Origin: Pardosa pseudoannulata
Taxonomy: Eukaryota > Arthropoda > Arachnida > Araneae > Lycosidae
Reading direction: 5' to 3'
DNA length: 64,000 nt
Assembly: GCA_032207245.1 (NCBI GenBank)
Contig: CM063498.1
Location: 90,435,348 to 90,499,347, forward strand
This document shows positions 47,060 to 57,628 of this stretch, one piece after another; the first letter of the stretch is position 1; each line of letters begins with the position of its first letter. The translations under genes and the position numbers were made by a program. Below the pieces are notes generated by a model. That model ran no database searches. It saw only the letters and a program-made list of their open reading frames with translations, and was not told the DNA's origin.

Positions 47060-47438
47060 TGTAATATGGGCGAGACTCATTCAAAATCACAACACAGTTT
47101 ATTTCTGGTCAGAAACATGAAATCCGTACAACAGGCAAACACCTTTACAATTTCGTGCACACAGACCATGTGCCGCACATACACTTTTCAAGTAGGGATT
47201 CCTAAGGAAAAAGACTACGAATAATCCCTAAGCACAATTGATCACGTGATATAAAATACCCATGTTTAAAGACAATGCGCCAAATATTGGCTAAAGCAGT
47301 AGAGACAGAGTCTGAATTAAGTCTATAGCGTGTCTGGAGGAAAAAATCAGAAATACAGCACAAATCCCGAAGTTACTTTTTGAACAATAGTTATTAAATT
47401 AATATTAAAATACGTAAATAAAGGATTTTAATATTACA
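47060..47438 (-). mobile_element. Solo LTR, minus orientation
   Basis: TGTAATAT (47060-47067) and ATATTACA (47431-47438) form 8-bp terminal inverted repeats with TG..CA ends. On the minus strand it has a TATTTTATATCACG box-like stretch, AATAAA, and near its 3' end AATGAGTCTCGCCC, shared with the LTR at 52572. Flanking CA/TACA repeats hide the target duplication. No internal retrotransposon sequence is present. Confidence 0.75.
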
Positions 47439-47599
47439 CACACACACACCTAACCATCAACAGAAGATCCGCAACACGGTGATACACAGGGTTAATGCAA
47501 TTTATTCTATTCCAAAACTCTTTTTAATGAATAATATTACATAAGTGCAATGCTTCCGATATACTTTCGGAAGTTTTCCGATTTTTCGGTGTGTTTCCG

Positions 47600-48148
47600 A
47601 TATTCCAATCGAAAAACTAATTCTTCCGATTTTCAGCGATATGGTCTAAAATCCCTAAAAATGCCAGTTCTCCCTATATCTAGTTTTTCCGTCTATCTAT
47701 AATTCTATATTCCAGCAAGAAGTAAAATGCGAATATTCAGTCAAATAAAAAAAAAATATCAGAACTGATTTTAAACAATCTTTGTCTAATAAAACATTAG
47801 AACAGTTATTAATTGTAAAATGCAGTAAAAGTTTAAAAATTTTTTGAAAATGAGTTCGACAAATAGTTTTGGAAAATAGCAAAATTTTCCGGAAACATTT
47901 GGAAATGCTAAAGTCAAATATTGTTTTATATATTGGATAAACATTACGACAATTTTTCCTCTTTTTAATTATGTTTTATATGTATACAAAAAAACGTTAT
48001 TTCAATAAACACAATTTTTTTACTTTTAAAGCATTTGTGAATACTAAATTATATTTTTTATAGATTAAATAAACCTTGCCATTTTCCCTTTTTAAAATTT
48101 ATATATTTAACTATATACTAAAAAATGTCGTTACTACGATAAACTACA
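47600..48148 (-). repeat. Dispersed repeat, copy 2 (inverted relative to 4312-4880)
   Basis: Its reverse complement aligns with 4312-4880, ending in TAGTTTATCGTAGTAACGAC. The outer part 47550-47640 has repeated TTCCGATTTT-like motifs. Confidence 0.72.
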
Positions 48149-48899
48149 GATTTTTCTCTTTAGGAAGTTAGCACTATATATTAATAAATATTTCATTCAC
48201 GAAGAACAATTAAATGATTATAACAATTTAAAATATTTTCTAATGTTTACGGTCTGGTCACTGATTATCGCAAGACTCTGTTCTTGCATTTAAAATACTT
48301 CATATATATACATATCACGTATATGTGTGAGGTTAGCAACTAAGGGTTTCCATCAAAATCTCTGTAATTAACAAAGCAGAATTAAGCTTTGTGATACCGT
48401 GACACAACTTTTACTACCCATTTATTATGTTATCAGCATAGGTAAAGTTCAGTATCATTTCTTACAATTCCTACTATAATAATAGGCAATTGTATTGTTT
48501 TGTTTTGTTTTTTTAGTAATAACAAAATCAAATGGTAGGTACCTCCCGATGTAATAAGGTGTCGGAGATGCTCTAATAACAGGTTTACCAACATAACAAG
48601 TGTAACAAATAAAAAATAAATAAAACTGCTGCACTAAAAGGAATAATATTAAAATCCTACATGCATTCGCAACAAAGGAAACTTGGACACAAAACTGCTT
48701 TGAGAAAATGAAATCTAAAAAGAAACATAACTATTTAAAAAAAATTATTATTTGACCCACTTTCATTATCTTTCTATTTTTTAAAACTTCGAAAAAAGAA
48801 GAGGGCGCGGTTATTTCTTTAGAGTTATATTGTTTCATTAAAGTATTCTATTATCTATTATAATAAACTCTTCGTTCCTTCTTTACTACACAGTTTACT

Positions 48900-49300
48900 T
48901 TAGAAACAGTGTATACTTAAACAATGCCAAACTACTTTAAAACACGTAAATAGGGTTATTATAACTACCAGAAAAATGCCGTAAATTGGAGGGATACGGA
49001 ATAACATTCAATCAGACGATAAGTAACACATTTTTTAAATGTTCTCAGTTTTAAAAAAGTTCAAGAAGCGATAAAAGTTATAAATGATTCTTTTTAGGAA
49101 CGGTGTTTGCTTTAGACATAGAAAAGGATGCTCAAACAATGCCAAATTATTCTAAACACATAAAGTAGGACGATTATAACAACCAGAAAAATAATGTAAA
49201 TTAACGAAATAATATTCGACTAAGACATATAACACATTTTATAACAGTTCTCAATTTTAAAAAGTTCGAGAAACGATAAAAATAGTAAAAATAAATCATC
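48900..49300. repeat. Diverged tandem duplication, unit about 216 bp
   Basis: AACAATGCCAAACTACT at 48919 matches AACAATGCCAAATTATT at 49135. The rest of each unit follows in the same order (ACCAGAAAAAT.., AAGTTC.AGAA.CGATAAAA). Confidence 0.85.
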
Positions 49301-50682
49301 CGTTTAATACACGAGACAACCTAATTAGGGGAGGAAAACTAAAGATAAAGATACTTTTATTTTCATAAATGAACAATGAATGTTATAAAACAAGAGAAAC
49401 GGATATTTACGCCTGAACGCTCGAATAAAGAATAATACCATTTTTCTTGTTTCAACTTTTTGAAAGCGTATACGGCAGGCGGATATGTCAAAAATTAATA
49501 CTTTAGTTCATACGCAATCTGTAACACCCCAAATTGCTATTATAACAGCTAGAAATTCAGCGAATTATAGACGCAAATTATAGTCCAAAATATAGACGCA
49601 AATTATAGAATTAAGGGGACAAAATCTAAAATTTTCAAGAAATTCAATTTCTAAAAATTCAGTTTTATCTCATAGCCTTTTTTTTTAACCTATTTTTGCC
49701 ACAAACCGATCGGATGTCTGAAACCCAAAATTCCTTAATTATAATCATCTTGTAATGATCGCGTTATCTGAAAAAGTAAACTAAAAATAATTCTTGTTTA
49801 AGCAATATAAGCATATATTGCTTATAGGGGATTTACAATTCATGTAAGCAAATGGAGGAATTTTAAAATTTTCCATTTAAAAAATTAAAATCTTCAAAAT
49901 TACATTACTTTCGAATTGATATAACTGAAGAACGATTAACTCTTAAAATACTTTTTCATTTTTATGTAGAGAAAAGATAAAGAATAAATTTGTCTTCGGC
50001 ATTTGATAAAATATTGCATACAAATAATACATTAAAAAAACATTGTAAAACAAAGTATCTACTGATGATCGTACACACAAATGTTTTTTTTTACTTGATT
50101 AACGATACTTTATAGTATTATTTTCTAAGATTAAAAAATAAAAATGTTATTTTAAAAAACAGAGATTTATGTGTCTCATACCCTCGATAAAGTATTTAAA
50201 AAAATCAAATTTTAATATATACAAACAATGTCGAATCTAGTGGAATTTCGATATTAAATATAATTTAATAGTGATACTACTTAAATCGCAGTTTTCGGAA
50301 CTTCGGGAAATCAGAAAGCCGATGTTTGTATATCAGGACTTGACTTTCGGGAATGCTCTATTGCGCATATGCTGTTACTGTCACCTAGGAGCGTAGCAAA
50401 AAATTTTAAATAAGAGGGGGGGGGGGAGGTTCTTTCCCTTCATCTAATCTCAAAATAAATACAGAAATCCTTACATATATATGTATAAAACAATCCTTGA
50501 AAGGGTTACAACCCTCACATTACTTCAACTGCAGTTTAGGATATAAGGATGATTTAACGTTGGAGATCGACGGAAAAGCTTAAATCAATTTAATATCGAC
50601 GTTCGTTCCACATCGTGATGCATTCGCCGAACTGAAAATTTGAAAATCGATGACACGATGCAACCCGTTATATCGATAGACC

Positions 50683-50760
50683 CCTCCCCCCCCCCCCCCC
50701 CCCGCCCCACCCCCCCACCCCCCCCCTCCCCCCACCCACCCACCCACCCCCCCCCCTTCC
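50683..50760. repeat. C-rich tract (G-rich on the minus strand)
   Basis: About 75 bases of nearly pure C with occasional A, G and T, including CCCACCCACCCACCC. The minus strand has many G runs able to form G-quadruplexes. It is very unusual in this AT-rich window. Length may be an assembly estimate. Confidence 0.93.
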
Positions 50761-51399
50761 ACCCAAAGGCTCCGTGATGGAGTGAGTTGGTACTGGTAGA
50801 TGGCTTCACAGAATATATGGTATACAACAATCTTTGAGATGGTTACAACCCTCCATTTTTTAATTCAAAGGTTATTTGCCCTTTTAAACAAACATTCATT
50901 CTTATTTGGAGAATAAGCCGGGTTAATTATTTCCATGCGAAAAACAAACGAGCATTTAGTAAATATCATATCTTCACAAACAGCTGAACGTTTTAGCAGG
51001 CGATTAACCAACCGCCTTTACAACTTTATAATTTAAACGGAGGGGGAAAATGGTCGTTGAATGATAAGCAAACATGTAAGGAATCTTTTTTTATGTTTGT
51101 CGCTAAAGTGGGAGCCATCACGCCATAGTTCAATGTTTTCCAGCAGCCTTCAGCCGCCTACAACTCTGCCATTATATATTTCCAAAGAGCAACGTTTATT
51201 CAGAGAGAGAAACACTGGGTATTTTAACACCCAGCTTGTAATTTTTAAAATAGGTAGGAAATATTCACGAGAAAGTACTTGGCATGTGGTTGTGGAACAG
51301 CATTAGATGAAAATAAAATCTTGTAAATGTAGAAAATTAATAAATTTAATATATTTTATTAAAAATCCAAGCATTCATTGGAAGATTTAATGTTTAAGG

Positions 51400-51903
51400 C
51401 AGGGATGGACAAACTTTTTCGGCCACGGGCCAAAAATCGAAAGAAAATAAGTATGGTGGGCCAAGATAAATTTTTCTAAAAACTAATAATAAAACAATAT
51501 ACAAGTACCTAACTGTTTAAATACATTAATGAGATGAATGAAATTGAGATTTCATTTTTAAAAATTTCTTATACTGAGGTTCGAAGTGAGATGTACTGAT
51601 TTTAAGGAACGATGCTAAGTGCTCATCTGTCAGTCTACATCTGAAATTATTCTTTCTAAGGTTCAAAGTTCAAAACACTTGTGCACATATAAGAAGCATA
51701 TATACCGCTAACCTTCTGGGCGTGAGATAATAAATTTGGGATATAATATTTAAGCAAAGTAGAAAAGGAGATGAATATATAATGTATAAATATATATTTC
51801 TTTTAATTTGCCTTGGACCGGCAACTTAAAATTCTATCCGCAGGCCGGATAAAACCTTCCGGGGGGCCGGAGTTGGCCGCGGGCCGTAGTTTGCCCATCC
51901 CTG
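51400..51903. mobile_element. hAT MITE, CAGGGATGG / CCATCCCTG ends
   Basis: Ends CAGGGATGGACAAAC and GTTTGCCCATCCCTG are inverted complements. Flanks GTTTAAGG (51392-51399) and ATTTAAGG (51904-51911) are an 8-bp target duplication with one mismatch. GGGCCGGA/CGGGCC motifs lie near both ends. 504 bp, non-coding. Confidence 0.88.
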
Positions 51904-52307
51904 ATTTAAGGTTTATAGCCTTTCCCAGAGAAAAACTCCACAACCTCAATTCCCGGTCTCATTAGCCCTCGTGTGCAAAACAGTAAACAGTAGCACTCCA
52001 AACCAAACCAAACCAAACCATCAAAGTTCAAAACACTTGTGCACATATAAGAAGCATATATACCGCTAACCTTCTGGGCGTGAGATAATAAATTTGGGAT
52101 ATAATATTTAAGCAAAGTAGAAAAGGAGATGAATATATAATGTATAAATATATATTTCTTTTAATTTGCCTTGGACCGGCAACTTAAAATTCTAACCGCG
52201 AGCCGGATAAAACCTTCCGGCGGGCAGGAGTTGGCCCGCGGACCGTAGTTTGCCCATCCCTGATTTAAGGTTTACACTTTCCCAGCGAAAAACATCCACA
52301 TCCTCAA
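51663..52307. repeat. Tandem duplication of the hAT MITE 3' half plus flank, with SINE piece at the junction
   Basis: 51663-51949 and 52021-52307 align at offset 358 with only scattered differences. They cover the last 240 bp of the MITE, its TTTAAGG duplication and about 40 bp of flank. Between them lies a SINE 3' tail (51950-52020). The second copy therefore lacks the MITE's left end. Confidence 0.9.
51950..52020 (+). mobile_element. SINE 3'-tail fragment at a duplication junction
   Basis: TCCCGGTCTCATTAGCCCTC, then AGTAGCACTCC and four CCAAA units. The tRNA-related half is missing. Confidence 0.88.
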
Positions 52308-52571
52308 TATTGAAAATGTACTTTAAAACTGACTCTCCATATTACTCGTTATATTATTGTGTCTCGTTTATAATTTACAGGTATCTTTTTCTTTACTTTC
52401 CATTTTCATTTACACGTGCAGTATATTATTTAGATACTTATTAATTGTTGCACTGAAAATTTATACTTTTAATCGGAGGATAACTGTTTTCCAATAATTC
52501 TATTAATAATAAATCGCATTATACCGCTGTTGTATAAGAATAAATAAACAAAGAAACTTATAAATTTCAAT

Positions 52572-52797
52572 TGTAGCGGATACAATTACTCACATCTCCT
52601 TTTATGATAGGTGGCGATAAGAGAGCCATCTAGTTTGTTTTTCCATAGTGCCAGTCATCTCTCTCAGTGTGTGTGTTGTACATGTTGTTGTTTTGTACTG
52701 TGTTGTGGAACATAGCGAACGAAATAAAAATGGTTCCTAAAAATGGACTAATTATTTCACAACGCCTTTTCGAATAAATGAGTCTCGTCCTTCTACA
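52572..52797 (+). mobile_element. Solo LTR with 4-bp target duplication
   Basis: Starts TGTAGCGGATACAATTACTC and ends GAGTCTCGTCCTTCTACA, so the termini are TGTAG/CTACA. It is bordered by CAAT at 52568-52571 and 52798-52801. Inside are GATAAGAGAGCCATCTAG, CAGTCATCTCTCTCAGTGTG and AATAAAA. At 226 bp with no internal region, it is a product of LTR-LTR recombination. The length and 4-bp duplication fit Gypsy-type elements, which is inference. Confidence 0.85.
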
Positions 52798-52815
52798 CAA
52801 TTAAATTAAAAATTA

Positions 52816-53385
52816 CAAACATGCCAACATTCAGGCACGTCAGTCAGGAGCAACAGTCGGATTTAAAATTTAACAAGCTAACCACAAAGTACACGCGTGT
52901 GTAATTTAAATATATAATAAACAATACAAAATAACCCACACAAAATAAGCATAATTACATATTTTATTGGTTTCTAAATTAAAATTGGCCAAATTAAGTT
53001 AAACACAGTAGTAAATTATAAAGGTTAAGCTAAAATGTATGCATCTAATAGTGTATAAGTAGCTTTTTTAGCTTTAAGAACTTCTTTTTCAGAAAATTTT
53101 GTCTTGTAGCATATTGATCCTAATTAAAATTATTTACATTTTTCTATCATCAGGGATTCTAAAATTTGTCTACTCAAATTTTACGGAAATCCAGTTTAGT
53201 TCTTCCACACAGTACTCTTTTACATGCATTACTGTATGGAAAGAATATATTCAACATTATTTGTATTTGACGGATGAATTGTGATCTTTTTAGCTATTCA
53301 AACTTTTTGTTATTTTCCGGAGAAATCTGAGGTGTTCCCGGAGTTATTAAATTCTCTAATTTCTCCGGAGTAGTTGGCATGTCTG
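52816..53385. mobile_element. MITE with CAGACATGCCAAC ends (copy 2)
   Basis: Begins CAAACATGCCAACATTC and ends GTAGTTGGCATGTCTG. It aligns with 3531-4106. The right end is better preserved than in copy 1. Flanks do not match. Confidence 0.65.
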
Positions 53386-53589
53386 AGAATATGGTGTTAC
53401 TAGCTTCGATTTTCATTTTATGAAGTTTAGAACAAAATGAAATTTAGCCTGAATATGACTAATGTTTTTCAAACATTATTAATACGATAGTAAGTTCTTT
53501 CCTATGCACCAAATTAAGTTATGAATCTACTATACGAATCCGTAATGATACGGTAGGGCAAACATCTCGCACACAGGCGCCTACAATCC

Positions 53590-54419
53590 CAGGGTTTAAA
53601 AAAATCATGACTTTTTTTTAATAATAATTTAAAAAAAAAAACAATAATAATAATAAAAAATCAGATTTGATTTCAATCAGATTTATTTGATTTTTTTTCC
53701 TGAATCCTAATTTTAATTATTGTTGCGTTTTTATATTTTTTGCAATATACATGGAATAGTTTGTTATAAGTAACAACGTATCTATCTAGTATATTCTACA
53801 CACTGATTACCTAAAATTAAATACATAAATTTTAATCTAAATAAATTTCATTATTTTGTAATTGGATGGTGCAAACTAAATGAGATGTAAATTTAAAGAA
53901 CAAATTAAATATTCATTTAATGCAAACTATTTAATAAAAAACAAAAAATTCACATTTCAATATTTTTTTAAGCAACGAATTATGGATTTAACTGTTTCAA
54001 TAAAAACACTAGTCTCGATGTCGTATCCACTCCTAATTGGTTACAAAGGCTAGAATGAAAAATACTAAAAGAAGAAAACTGTCTTTCCATTCTAGCAGAT
54101 AATGTGACGGTTGCTGTTATTTGGTAGACAAACTGGATTTCAAGTTCTGTAATACTCTCTTTACCCCCCCATTACATAAAATGAATTCTACTAGTCATAA
54201 CTAGTCATTGTACCTACCCTTACTACATACTTTCTGATAACAACCCCTAACAACATACTATTTATATTTACACTTATTTACTTATTGGTATTTCTGTGCT
54301 GACTGATTCCCAATTCTCCTGTCTTTCGAATGTAAGTTTTAAGAGAAGTGAAAAAGGAATAATTTAAATTCATGATTTAAAAAAAAAAAAATCAACTGAT
54401 TTAAATCATGCTAACCCTG
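53590..54419. mobile_element. hAT MITE, CAGGGTT / AACCCTG ends (copy 2)
   Basis: Starts CAGGGTTTAAAAAAATCATG and ends AAATCATGCTAACCCTG. It is closely similar to 6038-6846, but its flanks (TACAATCC and CCTAAAAC) do not match, so the target duplication is lost or one border has been rearranged. Confidence 0.85.
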
Positions 54420-55094
54420 CCTAAAACCACCCTATATTTGTTTGTGCGTGTGTGTTCGCACAATAAAGAAAAAGCACAAATAAAAAAAAGGGGGGAAAGA
54501 CTGTCTTTATCGAGACAGCATGCTGTAAGTATAGAATATGTATCTTTCACTGCAGAAAGTTAACTTCTTAAGCGAACGATCTCCAAGAAAAGCAAGATAT
54601 ACATTCTCCCCATTTATTATACGCTGAATTCAACTACCACAAGGAAAAAAAATAAAATAAGGAGCGAGCAACTCCATTTTCTGTAACAAGAGAAGCAGAC
54701 CTCGGGGAATGAAAAACATTTATATGTACTTCCTGTATCATAATTAAGCTGCATTTTGTATCATAATTATGCGTCAATTGTGGAACAATTAAGCTTTATT
54801 TTTTTCCAAAACAAAATTTCAGATAAAATATCCTTTTAAATTAACTTTATACCCAAAACGAAAAACCTTTTAACAGTAACATCATTCATACTTAATATCT
54901 ATCTATCTATATATATTTCAACTTCTCTTCTTTTTTTAGGTTTGATTCTAGCCAGAAGGGTAGAGAGATTTAATTTTATGCTTTTCTAAATATCTGATGT
55001 ATTTATATTTCTAATGATACGGTCAACGAACCTTAAGAACACTTTTGTGGGTTGAAGGAGGAAGAAATATCTATACATATATGCAGGTATGTAA

Positions 55095-55095
55095 G

Positions 55096-55161
<66 letters not shown>
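55095..55161. repeat. (TA)n microsatellite
   Basis: TA array between CATACATA and TGCGTG. Confidence 0.9.
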
Positions 55162-55163
<2 letters not shown>

Positions 55164-55734
55164 TGTAGAGAGTGTAAGCTCACTTACACGACGATCCGGG
55201 AGATGAAATAATTTTTCGTACATGTGAATAGTCGTCGCTTACGTAAATATGAAAAACCTACTGTGCTGTTTTTCTGGTTTACTAATAATAAAAACACATA
55301 GTTTAAAGGCATAAATGATATTTATATTAATGTATGTTAAATATAACAAACTAATTTTTTCGTCTACATTAAATATAACAAGTTTAGTATGCAGAATGCT
55401 TACTAAATTTGCACAATATAATAAACTTGAAAGCTTAGTACGCTTAATGCACACATACGAAAATATGAAGAACCGATTGTGCTGTTTTTTGGTTTATTAA
55501 TAAGTACATACAACAAGCACCTTTTATAAATTACTTTTAAACATTATAAATAAAAAAAAGTACATGTTAGAAGAATTAGAAAAATTCTCTCCACACTTTG
55601 AAGAGTAATACAAACAAAAATTCTGTAAGACGAAAAATAAAATCACATGGAGATATTAATATGCATGGTACAAATCTGTATGCGAAAACTTTTTGCTCCA
55701 TTAGTATAGCTGGACAAAATTCAAGCACGTTAAT

Positions 55735-55905
55735 TCGTACATTCAATCGAACGTTAATTTGTATAGGTGAATGTTTCGTACAACTGAATATTCGCATAGA
55801 TGAATAATTTCTTAGATAGACTTCATGAGTGTTTCCCCGGGGAACGAAAAATACTTCCTATAACTGAGTATTTCGTACGAACGAGTTTCATATAAAAGAG
55901 TTTAT
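55735..55905. mobile_element. pogo/Tigger-like MITE fragment
   Basis: GAATGTTTCGTACAACTGAA, TATTTCGTACGAACGAG and TTTCATATAAAAGAG repeat the modules of 22480-22626 in the same order. Confidence 0.5.
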
Positions 55906-56831
55906 CCTATTTGTGTGTGTAAACACACACACAGAGAGATAAATTATAACTACAATAATCTGTATATGAGCTCTTTTCTGCGCCTAATGGCCTAATATAA
56001 TTATTTTTCGCCATTTTGTTTTATAACTGCCAAACGCTCCTAAAAATTATTTGACATATTACATACTGGCAAGACTCTGTAGTTCCCTTAAACTTTGCAT
56101 TTAAAATTATACATAAAATAGTCTTAACGGGACTGGGAAATTTCATATAACATTTATGTATTTTCATTCAATCTTAAATTTTGGAAGTTTTGATACTTAT
56201 TAGGAACTTCGACAGAAGTGTGTAAAAGAAGTTGAGCAGTTTCAAGTTCTTATTTATTACTCGGTTGATAAAGTGTTACAGCTGGATCATCTCCTACATA
56301 TCTGGCCCTTTCATATAATAAACGTAAACGCTTTTCGGATTTACATGATATCTGGTCAAATCTGGTGATAAATTATTTCCAGCTAACTTGTTATTCATGA
56401 ACTTGTAAAAATAAAAGGTTCTCCTTTTAGAATGATTTAAGTTGAATTTGGAAGGAAAAAAAAAATGTTGTTATAGTTAAGTCTGAAGTCTCGAAAGGTA
56501 CAATGTCTTTTTAATAGAACAATAAAATAAAAAAAATAATTTTGTTACAGTTTAAGTCATGATTGTTATTTTCTCTGTAAACAAAAATCATCGTTACCTA
56601 TGAGCAAATATTCGCAAAACGTTCATAAGGCTATACACTTCGAATCTTCAATCCATAATATTAACAACTAAGGATGAGATAGATTATAACACACTTATTT
56701 TAGTGTTTCTCAAAGAGTAGCATGCTTTATTTTTAATATAAGTCGATTTTGTGCCCTTTTAGTCTGAGATCACATGTTCGATATTCAACTCAACTGAATT
56801 CTGACTAACACCAGTAACAAAGTTGTATATA

Positions 56832-57628
56832 CAGGGTATCTGCCAAAATAAAATTTTTCGAATTCATGACTTTTCATGACTTTCCCTGGTTTAGCAGATC
56901 ATTTTCCATGACTCTAAAATGCTTTCGTTAAAAGTATATATGAATAAAACTTCTAATGTACATACAAAGTAAATATATGCTTTTAGAGAAATTACAGGAA
57001 TTTTATCATAAAAAACTATAAACTTACTTTATTAGTTTTAATAAACTCACATAATAATAAATTGTTGTATCTACATACATAAGTTTAATCATATAGCAAT
57101 TTTTCAATGAAAATGTTTCCAATTTGAATTCAGGGTACTTTGGTATTATCCAGGTGACCATGAATAATATCCAAATATAACCCTATAATGTTTATATACA
57201 ATATCCCTAGAGATAAGATTTTTGCACAAAATATAAGTTTAACTAATTTTTATTAAAAAATAACAATTATTATATAAATAAAATTTTAATCTAGAATTTA
57301 AGAAAAAAAACCAGAATAATATACATTTACCCACCCATTAAGCTTTCTTGCTTTGAGTTTTCTTGGTGAACAAATTTTACTTGGCAATATGGTCAATAGG
57401 ATAATATATAAATACCAAACTCAGTAACTTCAGTCAAATGACAAGTAAAAATATAATTAAACAATTCAATGCATTTTTTTAATTGGTAGTTTAGCGGATC
57501 CGTGACTTTCCATGACTTTTACTCATATTGATTGAAAAATCAAGACTTTCCATGGCAAAATTAATCCATTGTCTAAATCCATGATTTTCCATAACTTCCC
57601 CTGACTTTCCAGGTGCGCGGAAACCATG
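56832..57628. mobile_element. hAT-like MITE, CAGGGTAT / AAACCATG ends
   Basis: Begins CAGGGTATCTGCC and ends GGTGCGCGGAAACCATG, with many CATGACTTTCCATG-type motifs near both ends. TGTATATA at 56824-56831 recurs at 57627-57634, so there is an 8-bp duplication. The exact right border is ambiguous by two bases because of the TA-rich flank. Its 3' part matches 14146-14387. Confidence 0.78.

Noticed and set aside
50580..50830. Glycine-rich open frames on the minus strand, resembling a silk or cuticle protein
   Set aside because: The Gly run is only the translation of the C-rich tract, and there is no repeat structure or splice context.
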